A stretch of DNA of 59,618 bases from Paludibacteraceae bacterium (GCA_024401555.1 JAKSKV010000017.1:1-59618), one strand, 5' to 3'; numbered from the stretch's first letter, positions 1 to 7,841 are shown. Notes: generated by a model not told the origin, from the letters alone. Program-made: numbers and translations.

Positions 1-11
1 ATTTTCTTCAT
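1..11 (-). CDS. First codons of a gene running off the left edge
   Basis: Only the start codon (9-11) and the next codons (Met-Lys-Lys) are inside the window. They belong to a 55-base block (1-55) that is identical to 1300-1354, where the same bases form the start and leader of the DUF2931-like gene. The simplest reading is that a tandem paralogue of that gene, or one sharing its first codons, begins here. Nothing more of the protein can be seen. Confidence 0.5.
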
Positions 12-79
12 CAACTATTGTAAGTTAGTTTATCAATAAACACACATAAACAAAAATAATAAAAAAGCACTCACTTAAA
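1..79 (-). repeat. Leader repeat, copy 1
   Basis: Bases 1-55 are identical to 1300-1354. Bases 25-61 also match copy 3 at 2543-2579, and after a short divergent stretch the similarity resumes (CACTCACTTA near 69-78 and again near 2584-2594). Read on the minus strand, the block sits directly upstream of a start codon, so it behaves as a shared promoter/5' leader. It contains the inverted repeat GTTTAT-CA-ATAAAC. Confidence 0.85.
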
Positions 80-104
80 TAGCATGCTCATCCATTTTAC
101 CACT

Positions 105-1310
105 CTAATAATATCTATAGCCTGTAAACTGCTGGTGTTTTTCGCCTTCTATATTGTTATAAACATCAGAATACTCTCCAGTTTTTAAATCTCTTGCATA
201 AATGTTAATTTGAGTCTTTTCAAAAGGAATTGATATATCTCCAACCTTCAAATAGACATCAATTGAGTCACTGTTTTTGTTGACCTTATATGTGAGAATA
301 CCCTCTTGGGTGGAATTGTTTCCAAAGGCTCTATCAAATATGTCAAACACCTCATTTTCATCGAAGTAAAGCTTTGCTGTATAACTAATGTTTCCATCTA
401 TCCAATCCCAAATAGATTCTCGTATGTAGGATGGGTTTTCTATGATATTCGATGGATTATTTTCAAAACCCAACATCACCCTTTCCACATTCGTATAAGC
501 GTTCACATTACAGGTGCATACGACATTATCTTTTTCATGTGAAAATGCCATTTTGTAATTAAACCTAACAAAATACTTCTCCCAAATTTCCATTGGGAAA
601 TTCTTCTCCCTTTGATATTTGAGCCTTGCATAGGTTTTTTCTCCATATTTACTTTTTATTGTATCAAGGTCTTCGAAACAATCCCCATCAAATGTCATGA
701 AGTCAAAAAATTCATCTACACTATTCCACCATTTCGAACCATATGCCGGACTTGATTTCATTCCATATAGAATATCATCATCGATTTTGTGGGTCTCTTC
801 CGCAGTATACTCAAAATCCAAAGTTTCCTTTCTTTTTTGCCTCTCTCCAACCAAAATGAACCTCAATCGTCCTCCTGGTAATATACAAATACAAAAACTA
901 CTGAAGTAGTCTCTACCTTCATAGCATTGGTATCCATTCTCAAATTTACTACGTAAAATATTCAATTCTTCCTGACTGAAATTCACATCCGCCTCATAAA
1001 TTTTTCGTTCTTGGATGGCTGCATATATGATATGGAATCCTGTTGGTATTTCATTTTTCACGACACCAGATTCTTGGGGATCGCATTGGTCTATGCCACC
1101 TGAAAACAAATCCCTTCCGATACCTACTGCTTTATCGTCACCATATTTAACATAAAAATAGTGCGTATAAACCTCAAACTCTTTAGGAGCGGAACACCAT
1201 GGCTGCCACTCATAGAAATGACGATTACAAATGCTCTTTACAGCTTTATATACGCCCAAAGAACCCAATAACGTCGCAACTACTGCCAATATAATCCACA
1301 TTTTCTTCAT
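105..1310 (-). CDS. DUF2931-like membrane-anchored protein
   Basis: This 401-residue protein starts with a short positively charged end and one hydrophobic segment (about residues 4-22), so it is probably anchored in the inner membrane or exported. The middle has features I associate with DUF2931: an Ile-Tyr-Ala strand near 'FHIIYAA', a helix with 'NFSQEEL', and a 'LPGGRLRFILVG' strand. The C-terminal half is an extension I do not recognise. No function is established. I chose the ATG at 1310 because the longer frame begins with TTG at 1313. The gene is AT-rich compared with the housekeeping genes further right. It lies in an accessory patch with a SUKH immunity-like gene, and its leader is duplicated at the left edge. 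It could be an immunity or surface protein, but this is inference. Confidence 0.6.
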   Translation of the reverse strand: MKKMWIILAVVATLLGSLGVYKAVKSICNRHFYEWQPWCSAPKEFEVYTHYFYVKYGDDKAVGIGRDLFSGGIDQCDPQESGVVKNEIPTGFHIIYAAIQERKIYEADVNFSQEELNILRSKFENGYQCYEGRDYFSSFCICILPGGRLRFILVGERQKRKETLDFEYTAEETHKIDDDILYGMKSSPAYGSKWWNSVDEFFDFMTFDGDCFEDLDTIKSKYGEKTYARLKYQREKNFPMEIWEKYFVRFNYKMAFSHEKDNVVCTCNVNAYTNVERVMLGFENNPSNIIENPSYIRESIWDWIDGNISYTAKLYFDENEVFDIFDRAFGNNSTQEGILTYKVNKNSDSIDVYLKVGDISIPFEKTQINIYARDLKTGEYSDVYNNIEGEKHQQFTGYRYY

Positions 1311-1354
1311 CAACTATTGTAAGTTAGTTTATCAATAAACACACATAAACAAAA
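1300..1354 (-). repeat. Leader repeat, copy 2
   Basis: The block is identical over 55 bases to 1-55 and includes the start codon region of the DUF2931-like gene. At 1354/1355 the match stops abruptly and the sequence becomes the truncated reading frame of an AAA ATPase, which marks a recombination junction. Confidence 0.85.
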
Positions 1355-1447
1355 TTTCCCCACTTGCCTTCCTCCATTTAAAACCAACGGTTTTCTATTT
1401 CTTCCGCATTTCCAATCTACAAGTTTCTGAAAAACAAGTCTTTCCAT
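1355..1447 (-). pseudogene. Truncated AAA ATPase (AAA_14/DUF4143-type) N-terminus
   Basis: An ATG at 1447 opens a frame of 31 codons that reads like the N-terminus of the DUF4143/AAA_14 ATPases common in Bacteroidales: 'MERLVFQKLVDWK', then a strand 'KPLVLNGGRQVGK' that is the Walker A loop. Immediately after the Walker A lysine the frame runs into the leader repeat (1354) and loses all similarity. The rest of the gene, including Walker B and the DUF4143 domain, is missing. A good -7 box lies 35-42 bases upstream of the start. It is a dead 5' fragment of a once complete gene. Confidence 0.75.
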
Positions 1448-1481
1448 AATTATAACACATTTATTTACACTTAATTTCTTG

Positions 1482-1489
1482 CAAAAATA
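1482..1489 (-). promoter_or_regulatory. -7 box of the truncated ATPase gene
   Basis: On the minus strand this reads TATTTTTG, an exact match to the Bacteroidota -7 consensus TAnnTTTG. It lies 35 bases upstream of the ATPase start codon. No clear -33 element at the usual distance is visible. Confidence 0.45.
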
Positions 1490-1553
1490 CATTTTTTCAA
1501 CACTTATTTCATCGCAACATAACATTTCTTCGCACAAAAAAAGCAATCACTAT

Positions 1554-1694
1554 AAAACTCATGGGCGGCCTCTCCTCGTTATAGAATGTGATGATTCTGG
1601 TAAGTTCCTTCTTGCATGCCCTGCGTGTAGGTATACTCATTCGGTAAAGCCATTCTGTCTTCAGTATGCCGTTTGCACGTTCTGCGACAGCTCC
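1554..1694 (-). pseudogene. IS3-family transposase remnant (C-terminal part)
   Basis: The minus-strand frame encodes about 46 residues that match the end of the IS3/IS150-type integrase core: 'AVAERANGILKTEW', then a helix, then 'RIITFYNEERPPMSF'. In intact transposases the catalytic Glu sits just before this 'ERxNGxLK' segment and the frame continues after 'RPHxS'. Both sides are lost here: upstream the sequence becomes palindrome-rich and downstream it becomes unrelated AT-rich DNA. No terminal inverted repeats or target duplication can be made out. It is a scar of a past insertion. Confidence 0.75.
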
Positions 1695-1797
1695 CCCTCG
1701 TCCGTAGGACGATACCTCCATAACCATGTACGTCGTAGTGACCACGGAGACGTGCGTGGTGGAGGAAATCACACCAATGTTGTGCAACGCGTTGTAG

Positions 1798-1816
1798 GGG
1801 CGTTTTGAAAACGCCC
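1798..1816. repeat. Palindrome with GTAGGGGCG...CGCCC core
   Basis: Perfect 9-base arms GGGCGTTTT / AAAACGCCC around one central base, preceded by TTGTA. The complement of 33311-33329 has the same outer core (TTGTAGGGGCG, nine bases, CGCCC) with a different middle, so the two belong to one dispersed palindromic family. Confidence 0.7.
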
Positions 1817-1828
1817 TCATGAGGCCCC

Positions 1829-1955
1829 ATTCGACTCCGCTTAGGGATCTTCTTCCTCCCGACCCTTCGACTCCGCTCAGGGATCGGGACGCTAGCTGAG
1901 CGGAGCCGAAGCCAGCGATGATATGTACCATGCTGGCTGAGCGGAATCGAAGCCA
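1829..1955. repeat. REP-like cluster of CTTCGACTCCGCTCAG half-sites
   Basis: Four half-sites are visible: 1831-1846 and 1865-1880 in one orientation, 1896-1911 and about 1935-1954 in the other. The pair 1865-1880 and 1896-1911 forms a near-perfect 16-base inverted repeat. There is no coding potential of any quality here. The element resembles the dispersed REP/MITE-like palindromes seen in many bacterial genomes. Confidence 0.7.
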
Positions 1956-1967
1956 GTACCTTACGAG

Positions 1968-2007
1968 AAACCCCGCACATCTCGCTTCGCTCTGATGCAC
2001 GGGGTTA
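1968..2007. repeat. Hairpin with AACCCCGCACATC arms
   Basis: Arms AACCCCGCACATC and GATGCACGGGGTT enclose a short loop. The same arms with almost no loop form the terminator at 14143-14173, so this looks like another member of one dispersed hairpin family. Here it lies between the REP-like cluster and the SUKH gene and has no clear T-run, so a terminator role is uncertain. Confidence 0.6.
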
Positions 2008-2068
2008 TGATAAAGTAACGTCCTACGGACGTGGATGGATGGTGTATGACCAGTTTGAAAATACCCTT

Positions 2069-2527
2069 TTATAGATCCTTTGCTCTTTCCTGCCAGTAGT
2101 CGCTACGTTCACTGCGGAAATCACCGCCATTGAGTAGGTATTCACTTAAAGAATCTGCCGCAAACATCAGTTCATGTCCAGGCAAGAATTGATAGATCTT
2201 ACCGTCTGCCTTTTGCACCATAACAGCATTGTCTATGCCCACTGATTCAATCACATAACAATCCATCGGGAAGTCAGGGAAATCTTCCCGCATACACTGA
2301 GTACGATCCACAGTGGAGCAATCTTCATCTTCATCAATTCCACATAATTCAATGCTACCCACTGAGATTGAACCATACTTTTGAACATATTCCACAAAAT
2401 CCTTTGCGAACTCAACCTCCAATGTCTCAGCGGCTTGTTCAATTTCGTCAAGATCAACTTCACCTACTGAATAAAGTTTATCAACTTCACCCAATGATTT
2501 AATCACCTCAATGATATTCTGTCCCAT
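2069..2527 (-). CDS. SMI1/KNR4-type (SUKH) immunity-like protein
   Basis: This 152-residue acidic protein has no signal peptide. Its centre shows the SUKH pattern: a helix 'EIEQAAETLEVEFAKDFVEY', then 'KYGSISVGSIELCGI', where a short loop leads into a strand with a Gly, as in the SMI1/KNR4 fold. A late segment 'DNAVMVQKADGKIYQF' fits the strand pair of the same fold, and the end 'SLSEYL' fits the last helix. In bacteria SUKH proteins usually neutralise polymorphic or contact-dependent toxins. No toxin gene is visible beside it, so it may be an orphan immunity gene. Its upstream region is copy 3 of the leader repeat, which links it to the DUF2931-like gene. Confidence 0.75.
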   Translation of the reverse strand: MGQNIIEVIKSLGEVDKLYSVGEVDLDEIEQAAETLEVEFAKDFVEYVQKYGSISVGSIELCGIDEDEDCSTVDRTQCMREDFPDFPMDCYVIESVGIDNAVMVQKADGKIYQFLPGHELMFAADSLSEYLLNGGDFRSERSDYWQERAKDL

Positions 2528-2542
2528 ATCTACTGTTTTAAA

Positions 2543-2595
2543 TTAGTTTATCAATAAACACACATAAACAAAAATAATAAGAATCACTCACTTAA
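2543..2595 (-). repeat. Leader repeat, copy 3
   Basis: Bases 2543-2579 match 25-61 exactly, and the following CACTCACTTA stretch matches copy 1 as well. It sits 16 bases upstream of the SUKH start codon. Unlike copies 1 and 2, the similarity stops before the start codon, so a different reading frame has been joined to the same leader. Confidence 0.8.
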
Positions 2596-2597
2596 TC

Positions 2598-2628
2598 AAA
2601 AAAGCGCCGGTAGATCACTACCGACGCT
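2598..2628 (-). terminator. Intrinsic terminator after floA
   Basis: On the minus strand, AGCGTCGGTAG and CTACCGGCGCT pair around a 4-base loop (one mismatch) and are followed by a run of T. It lies 23 bases past the floA stop and ends the upstream operon. Confidence 0.85.
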
Positions 2629-2650
2629 CTACGTTCATCCCTCTCGGAGA

Positions 2651-3637
2651 TTAGTTTTGTCCATTGTTGTTTGTGGTTGCTGGACCACCGATGGAGCTTC
2701 TCATGTTGGTATCCGCCTCGATGTTCTTCATACGGTAGTAATCCATGATACCCAAGTTTCCATTCTTGAAAGCCTCCGCCATAGCCTTTGGCACCTCCGC
2801 TTCGGCTTGGATAACGAGCGCGCGAGCCTCTTGCGCCTTCGCCTTCATCTCTTGCTCCTGAGCGATAGCCATCGCACGACGCTCCTCGGCCTTTGCCTGA
2901 GCGATGTTCTTGTCGGCTTGCGCTTGGTCCATTTGCAATTGAGCACCGATGTTCTTACCTACATCAATATCAGCGATATCGATAGAGAGAATCTCGAATG
3001 CAGTACCTGCGTCCAATCCCTTGCTTAACACCACCTTGGAGATAGAGTCTGGATTCTCCAACACCAACTTGTGCGTCTCGCTGGAACCAATGGAAGATAC
3101 GATACCCTCACCTACACGGGCAAGTACGGTCTCCTCTCCCGCACCACCGACCAAACGCTCGATATTAGCGCGGACAGTCACACGGGCCTTGGCGATCAAC
3201 TGGATACCATCCTTCGCCACAGCGGTTACAGGAGGAGTGTCGATTACCTTAGGGTTTACGGACATTTGAACGGCCTCGAACACATCACGTCCCGCCAAGT
3301 CGATAGCTGTCGCCTGCTTGAAATCGATAGCGATGTTCGCCTTAGAGGCGGAAACCAATGCGTGAACCACACGAACGATGTTACCACCAGCGAGGTAGTG
3401 CGCCTCCAAATCATCTCTGGTGATCGTTTTCAAACCAGCCTTGTGGGCCTCAATCAAACATTGCACAATTACCTGTGGCGGTACATTTCTGAGGCGCATC
3501 AAGAACAATTGCACCAAAGAGATCGACACACCTGACACCCTGGCATTCAACCAAAGCAACACAGGAACAAAATGCAAAAAGATACATAGTAGCACAAATG
3601 CCACCACGATCAATACTAACAATACAACTCCTTGCAT
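2651..3637 (-). CDS. floA: Flotillin-like protein FloA
   Basis: The 328-residue protein matches the bacterial flotillin FloA (YqfA) family over its whole length. Residues 1-30 are strongly hydrophobic and act as a membrane hairpin. An SPFH-like domain follows, with '[22 protein letters not shown]' and a conserved '[11 protein letters not shown]' strand. The C-terminal part (about 235-300) is an Ala/Glu-rich coiled coil with '[17 protein letters not shown]'. Flotillins organise membrane microdomains and influence membrane protein assembly. It is probably the last gene of the minus-strand cluster that runs from 6937, 36 bases after the UbiA gene, and it is followed by a strong terminator. Confidence 0.93.
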   Translation of the reverse strand: MQGVVLLVLIVVAFVLLCIFLHFVPVLLWLNARVSGVSISLVQLFLMRLRNVPPQVIVQCLIEAHKAGLKTITRDDLEAHYLAGGNIVRVVHALVSASKANIAIDFKQATAIDLAGRDVFEAVQMSVNPKVIDTPPVTAVAKDGIQLIAKARVTVRANIERLVGGAGEETVLARVGEGIVSSIGSSETHKLVLENPDSISKVVLSKGLDAGTAFEILSIDIADIDVGKNIGAQLQMDQAQADKNIAQAKAEERRAMAIAQEQEMKAKAQEARALVIQAEAEVPKAMAEAFKNGNLGIMDYYRMKNIEADTNMRSSIGGPATTNNNGQN

Positions 3638-3673
3638 ATAATTAAAAATTAAAGATTAAAAATTCCTAAACAA

Positions 3674-4654
3674 TCAAGCTCCGTAAGAAAGGTAAAAGAG
3701 TACGCTATACCCCATACTCAAAAGAAGGATCACCTTGGATATCAAAGATATGTAATGATAATCCTCCCTTACGGAGGCTCTCGCCAATAAATAGCACAAT
3801 CCAATGGATGGTATCACCACTGCGCAACACGCATAACGCAATGATGAAAACATCGGGAATGGCAACATACGACACACGATGTGCAGCGTGGCCGCATTCG
3901 TGAAGAGAATAGCGGCGAATAATATCGCCTTGGAGATCGTATGTCCCCAAACTATCGGGAAGGAGTGGCACTCCAACTCGCGGTCACCCTTCTCCTCTTC
4001 GAAATCGTCCGCCACTTCGGAGATGAAGGTCCACATGAACACACAGAAAGAAAAGAGTCCAACGATCACCAACAAGTAGTGACTAAACTCGACATTTCCT
4101 GGCGATGATCCATATTTCATCAGCAAAAAGAAGGTGAAATAGACGCCTACCAACATAGGCACCATGGCATTCAAACCAGCGGCAATCACATTTCCGACCA
4201 CCAACATTCTTTTATAGGCGGAAGAATAGAACCAAAGGATACCCACCAATACCATAAAGAGAATCATGTAGGTGAAGGCCAACATAATAGGCACATTCAG
4301 AGAGAGATAGGTGTATAGGCCAATCGCCCCTCCCGACAATATTCCGACGACCGCCAAAACGATGAATAGCGTCATTGCGGCATGTTTCGAAACACCCTTT
4401 CCCACGACATGATAAATTGGATGGTTGATCTCGTCTATCTTCACATCGAAATAATCATTGATGACATAACCGGCCGCCGCAGTAAAGAGAGAAGCGATGA
4501 CCAGCAAAGCCAACATCGACTCTGGGAAGACCTTCGTAGCAGGGACACCTGCCACATTGGACACCGGAGAGATCACCAAATAATAGATCGCCAACTGCAC
4601 CAAAGCGATGCAGATTAAATTGGGCCATCTTATGAGTTTCAAATAATCTTTCAT
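3674..4654 (-). CDS. UbiA-family prenyltransferase (GGGP geranylgeranyltransferase-like)
   Basis: This 326-residue integral membrane protein has about nine hydrophobic segments. The two Asp-rich motifs of UbiA prenyltransferases are present: 'NDYFDVKID' at residues 66-74 and 'DDFEEEKGD' later. They bind Mg2+ and the prenyl diphosphate. In Bacteroidales, the UbiA protein next to kdsC is usually annotated as geranylgeranylglycerol-phosphate geranylgeranyltransferase; a menaquinone or heme O role cannot be excluded. I chose the ATG at 4654 ('MKDYLKLIRWPN') because the longer frame would overlap kdsC. The gap to kdsC is 19 bases, so both are in one operon. Confidence 0.85.
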   Translation of the reverse strand: MKDYLKLIRWPNLICIALVQLAIYYLVISPVSNVAGVPATKVFPESMLALLVIASLFTAAAGYVINDYFDVKIDEINHPIYHVVGKGVSKHAAMTLFIVLAVVGILSGGAIGLYTYLSLNVPIMLAFTYMILFMVLVGILWFYSSAYKRMLVVGNVIAAGLNAMVPMLVGVYFTFFLLMKYGSSPGNVEFSHYLLVIVGLFSFCVFMWTFISEVADDFEEEKGDRELECHSFPIVWGHTISKAILFAAILFTNAATLHIVCRMLPFPMFSSLRYACCAVVIPSIGLCYLLARASVREDYHYISLISKVILLLSMGYSVLFYLSYGA

Positions 4655-4673
4655 ACAATTTAAAATTTGGGAA

Positions 4674-5201
4674 TCACCATCCAAACGCCACATTATCGGA
4701 CATCCAATCCCCATTCGCTTTCATCACCTGTTCGATGACATCCCTGGCACATCCCTTTCCTCCTTCAAAAGGAGAGATGTAACAACATATATTCTTGATT
4801 TCCGAGGCCGCATCCGCAGGACAGCAGGGAAACCCGCAAGCCTTCAAGACGGGATAGTCAGGGATATCATCCCCCATATAGAGTACCTCATCGGACGAGA
4901 GGTTATGTCGTTTCATAAAATCCTCAAAATCACGCATCTTCACCGCAGAGGCCATATATACATCCTGGATACCCAAACCCTCAAAACGCTTTCTGACCGC
5001 CTCGGTCTTACCACCTGTGATGATGGCAATATGGTATCCCTTCTTCACCGCCAACTGCAAAGCGTACCCATCCTTGATGTTCACCACACGCATGGGTTCA
5101 CCGCTTGGATGCAAAGGCACACAATCCGAAGATAGCACGCCATCCACATCAAAAGCCAAAGCCTTCACCTTCTTTAAATCACTTTTAAAATCCATTCTCA
5201 T
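4674..5201 (-). CDS. kdsC: 3-deoxy-D-manno-octulosonate 8-phosphate phosphatase
   Basis: This 175-residue HAD-superfamily phosphatase has the short, capless KdsC layout. Motif I 'DVDGVLSSD' (nucleophile Asp18, acid/base Asp20), motif II 'ITGGK' and motif IV '[11 protein letters not shown]' are all present. The enzyme removes phosphate from Kdo-8-phosphate in the cytoplasm, the step before CMP-Kdo formation for lipopolysaccharide. waaA, which uses CMP-Kdo, is elsewhere in the window (46761-47990). The gene starts 3 bases after the stop of the DUF2520 gene. An ATG two codons inside is an equally possible start. Confidence 0.92.
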   Translation of the reverse strand: MRMDFKSDLKKVKALAFDVDGVLSSDCVPLHPSGEPMRVVNIKDGYALQLAVKKGYHIAIITGGKTEAVRKRFEGLGIQDVYMASAVKMRDFEDFMKRHNLSSDEVLYMGDDIPDYPVLKACGFPCCPADAASEIKNICCYISPFEGGKGCARDVIEQVMKANGDWMSDNVAFGW

Positions 5202-5204
5202 CTC

Positions 5205-6026
5205 CTATTGATGTGATTCTTCGTTTTGGAGAGCCTTTTCGTGAATGGATTGACTCACCAATTCATATATCATTTTTTGAAGCGGATTATCAATCCTCTC
5301 CTTCTGCTCGTTGATGACATTCAAATCATAACGGACTGCTGGGCCCGTCTGCGCCTCAACCGGAGGCAATGTGTGGATCTTGGAGCAGGTCTCGTCAATC
5401 AAAGGCAACAACACTTCAAAAGGCAATCCTAATTTAGCCAATTGCTCCTGGGCGATCGCATACATGTGATTGCTGAAATTCGATGCGAAAACAGCCGCCA
5501 GGTGGAGTTGCTTACGCTCCTCGGAGGTCAATGTATTGACACTCGACGATACTCGTCCCGCCATCTCCATGAGGATTCGTTTCATCTCCTCATTGGTCGC
5601 CTCCACAAATATGGGGATGACCGAAAAATCGACGGGCTTTGCCTTGGAAAAGGACTGCATGGGATAAAATACGCCTCCATCCGTTGTGAATTCCGACAGA
5701 AGCGACATCGGCATGCTACCCGCCGTGTGGACGATCCTCTTTCCTTTTAAAGGAGTCTTTGTCAGCACCTCGTGAAGCACAGAATCCTTCAAGGCGCATA
5801 TATAAAGATCCGCAGAGAGCGTCAATTGTGACAAATCGGTTGTGAATGGCGCATTGCCTACCAAATTGGACAAGGCAGTGGCCGACTCCACAGTTCGACT
5901 GTAAAGTTGAAGGATAGGATACCCCGCATGATACAACGCCTGCACCAAATGGGTTCCCAAATTGCCACATCCCAAAATACAGAGGGAGGGCAAATCCCCA
6001 CGCTTTTTACAACTTGAACGGCTCAT
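5205..6026 (-). CDS. DUF2520 Rossmann-fold (F420/NADP oxidoreductase-like) protein
   Basis: This 273-residue cytoplasmic protein opens with a dinucleotide-binding loop 'GCGNLGTHL' after strand 'SLCILG'. It continues with 'LYSRT', as in 6-phosphogluconate dehydrogenase-like folds, and ends in a helical domain with 'ASNFSNHMYAIAQ', which is typical of DUF2520. Members are thought to be NAD(P)-dependent dehydrogenases, but the substrate is unknown. It overlaps the upstream small membrane protein gene by 20 bases and is followed after 3 bases by kdsC, an arrangement I associate with Bacteroidales. Confidence 0.85.
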   Translation of the reverse strand: MSRSSCKKRGDLPSLCILGCGNLGTHLVQALYHAGYPILQLYSRTVESATALSNLVGNAPFTTDLSQLTLSADLYICALKDSVLHEVLTKTPLKGKRIVHTAGSMPMSLLSEFTTDGGVFYPMQSFSKAKPVDFSVIPIFVEATNEEMKRILMEMAGRVSSSVNTLTSEERKQLHLAAVFASNFSNHMYAIAQEQLAKLGLPFEVLLPLIDETCSKIHTLPPVEAQTGPAVRYDLNVINEQKERIDNPLQKMIYELVSQSIHEKALQNEESHQ

Positions 6027-6393
6027 CTTCCTCTTTGGTCTCCTCCTCGGCCTCTTTCTCTTCCTTCTTTTCTTTCAATGCTTTTAAATTCAACTTGCCA
6101 GAGATCAACAAGGCACCCACCACCACAAGCGCTAATGGCCAGATGTACTTGAAGCTTGAGTTGAACAAATAGTAAAGATCATCGAACCATACCAAGGCTG
6201 ACAAACACAAACATCCGATCGCCCACTTATTTTGCCTTCCCGCAAAACATGCGGCTGCCGCATATAGCGGATACATCTTCGGACTCAACAAGATGTTATC
6301 CTCATCGATCACGCCCATCGCGCGAAGGAAAAAGAGGAGTCCAAACAATACTAAAACGCCTCCAAAGATGGTCTGTCTGTTAGGTGTCTCCAT
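6007..6393 (-). CDS. Small membrane protein with charged tail
   Basis: This 128-residue protein has about four hydrophobic segments: roughly 8-24, 40-54, 57-68 and 82-97. It ends in a very charged tail rich in Lys and Glu (about 100-128). The layout, with paired short membrane hairpins and 'GVLVLFGLLFFL', resembles the LiaF/DUF5668 transmembrane domain. No catalytic motif is seen. It lies inside the nitroreductase-to-UbiA operon, 19 bases after the nitroreductase gene, and overlaps the DUF2520 gene. Function unknown. Confidence 0.8.
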   Translation of the reverse strand: METPNRQTIFGGVLVLFGLLFFLRAMGVIDEDNILLSPKMYPLYAAAACFAGRQNKWAIGCLCLSALVWFDDLYYLFNSSFKYIWPLALVVVGALLISGKLNLKALKEKKEEKEAEEETKEEDEPFKL

Positions 6394-6412
6394 ACGCTTA
6401 GATATTTTCCGA

Positions 6413-6937
6413 TTAGAACTTATTCTTCACAAATCTCTCCAATTTCAAACGTGACTCGTCAAAAGGAGACTTCTCCTCTCCCTTGTATCCCACGCCAAGG
6501 ATACACTCGACGCTTAGGTTTTCTGGGGCATTGATCAACTTTTTGACAACAGACTCCGTTGTTTGGGACTCATCCTTCATTCTATTACGAACCTGCACCC
6601 AACAAGTTCCCAGACCCAAATCCTCGGCCTGAAGTTGCATATAAGCAGCTGCGATGGAGGCATCCTCCGTCCAGACATCGCTCACCGTATTGTCCGCCAA
6701 AACGACAATCGCCGCAGGAGCGCCCTCCAAAAATTTGGAACCCGCCTCACGGCAAACCGAGAATTGCGCGATGGTCTCCGCATCATCCACTACCACGAAA
6801 TACCAAGGTTGGCAACGCTTGGAAGAGGGCGCCATCAAGGCAGCCTTCACAATAGCTTGTAATTTCTCCTCTTCAACGGGTTTCGCCTCGTACTTACGGA
6901 TGCTTCTTCTCTGCTTTACTAAATCAATAAATGCCAT
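6413..6937 (-). CDS. Nitroreductase-family flavoprotein
   Basis: The 174-residue protein shows the FMN-binding nitroreductase fold. 'RRSIRKYEAKPV' near the N-terminus holds the phosphate-binding Arg residues, 'APSSKRCQPWYFVVV' follows, 'ASIAAAYMQLQAEDLGLGTCWVQ' forms the dimer helix, and 'ILGVGYKGEEK' lies near the end. Such enzymes use NAD(P)H to reduce nitro, quinone or flavin substrates; the substrate cannot be read from sequence. It is the first gene of the cluster that runs down to floA and has its own promoter at 6962-6992. Confidence 0.9.
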   Translation of the reverse strand: MAFIDLVKQRRSIRKYEAKPVEEEKLQAIVKAALMAPSSKRCQPWYFVVVDDAETIAQFSVCREAGSKFLEGAPAAIVVLADNTVSDVWTEDASIAAAYMQLQAEDLGLGTCWVQVRNRMKDESQTTESVVKKLINAPENLSVECILGVGYKGEEKSPFDESRLKLERFVKNKF

Positions 6938-6961
6938 AATTCAAATATTATTTTTGTAAAG

Positions 6962-6992
6962 CAAACATAATAAAAAAAAGGATATGACGCAA
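6962..6992 (-). promoter_or_regulatory. Promoter of the nitroreductase-floA cluster
   Basis: On the minus strand TTG (6990-6992) is followed after 20 bases by TATGTTTG (6962-6969), a full match to the Bacteroidota -33/-7 pattern. The start codon is 25 bases downstream. Confidence 0.7.
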
Positions 6993-7067
6993 TGAGATTT
7001 CACGCTGAAATCTTAAAATTCAATAACACACATCGCATAGGCCGCCCCGCCCCTAAAACAAATACCT

Positions 7068-7835
7068 CTACCCCACAAACACACCAGCAACCATGCGCCC
7101 TGACGCGAAACCATCCCGTCTGGCAGAAAAATAGCGAGAGGATCCATAGGTGCAATCGGGATGGCTCCATATATGGTCAGAGGAGAGATGTGCCTGAGCC
7201 AGTTGCAATCGCACCGCTTCCCGCAGGTTCAGGTGAGGTTTCGGATAACCATAATCGACTATTCCTCGCATCTCGCTACCACTGAAACATTCAGCAAATC
7301 GGACCACCACCTCCTCGCCCACCTCAAAATGCGCACAGGATATCGACGGCCAAATCTCCGCATGGATATTTTCCGACAAGCAACCCATCCGTCGCATGGC
7401 AGTCACCGTTTCGGGTAACACACCCGATACAATCCCCTTCCATCCCGCATGGGCCGCAGCCACCACGCCTGTCGGTTCATCAAAGAAGAGCACAGGAACA
7501 CAATCTGCCACCGTCACCCCCAAGCAGACTTGCGTCATACGAGTCACCAACGCATCGCACTTAAAATACTCATCTCGTTGTTCCGAGGAAATCAGCAAAC
7601 CAGGTTCCTCTACCACCATCACCTTGGATCCATGTACCTCATTAGGAACAACCAAATGGGTCGGCTTTATGTTTAACACACCACACAACAAGGAACGGTT
7701 ATGCATGACCTTCGTCCTGTCGTCACCAGAAAAGAGGCCCAAATTAAAGGAGGCGTATGCTCCTTTGCTTACGCCTCCTATCCTATCTGTGAAGAATGTG
7801 GTTATCGCACCATGCGATCTACTATCCGCAATCAT
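7068..7835 (-). CDS. pgeF: Peptidoglycan editing factor PgeF (multicopper oxidase/laccase-domain family)
   Basis: This 255-residue protein of the YfiH/PgeF family carries its zinc-ligand signature: His68 in 'NEVHGS', Cys112 in 'ADCVPVL' and His129 in 'AAHAGWKG'. Family members remove wrongly incorporated L-serine from peptidoglycan precursors or act as purine nucleosidases. The N-terminal 'FTDRIGGVSKGAYASFNLG' and the C-terminal 'HPDCTYGSSRYFSARRDG' are also characteristic. It is the last gene of the rsmA-corA-obgE-pgeF run, 6 bases after obgE. Confidence 0.9.
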   Translation of the reverse strand: MIADSRSHGAITTFFTDRIGGVSKGAYASFNLGLFSGDDRTKVMHNRSLLCGVLNIKPTHLVVPNEVHGSKVMVVEEPGLLISSEQRDEYFKCDALVTRMTQVCLGVTVADCVPVLFFDEPTGVVAAAHAGWKGIVSGVLPETVTAMRRMGCLSENIHAEIWPSISCAHFEVGEEVVVRFAECFSGSEMRGIVDYGYPKPHLNLREAVRLQLAQAHLSSDHIWSHPDCTYGSSRYFSARRDGFASGRMVAGVFVG

Positions 7836-7841
7836 AGGCTA

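Noticed and set aside
1310-1546. 78-codon frame covering the ATPase fragment as a complete gene
   Set aside because: Only codons 34-64 are protein-like; the first part lies in the promoter region and the last part is the leader repeat.
1579-2000. Two long minus-strand frames through the palindrome cluster
   Set aside because: They owe their length to GC-rich repeats. Only the IS3 fragment in one of them (1554-1694) is real.
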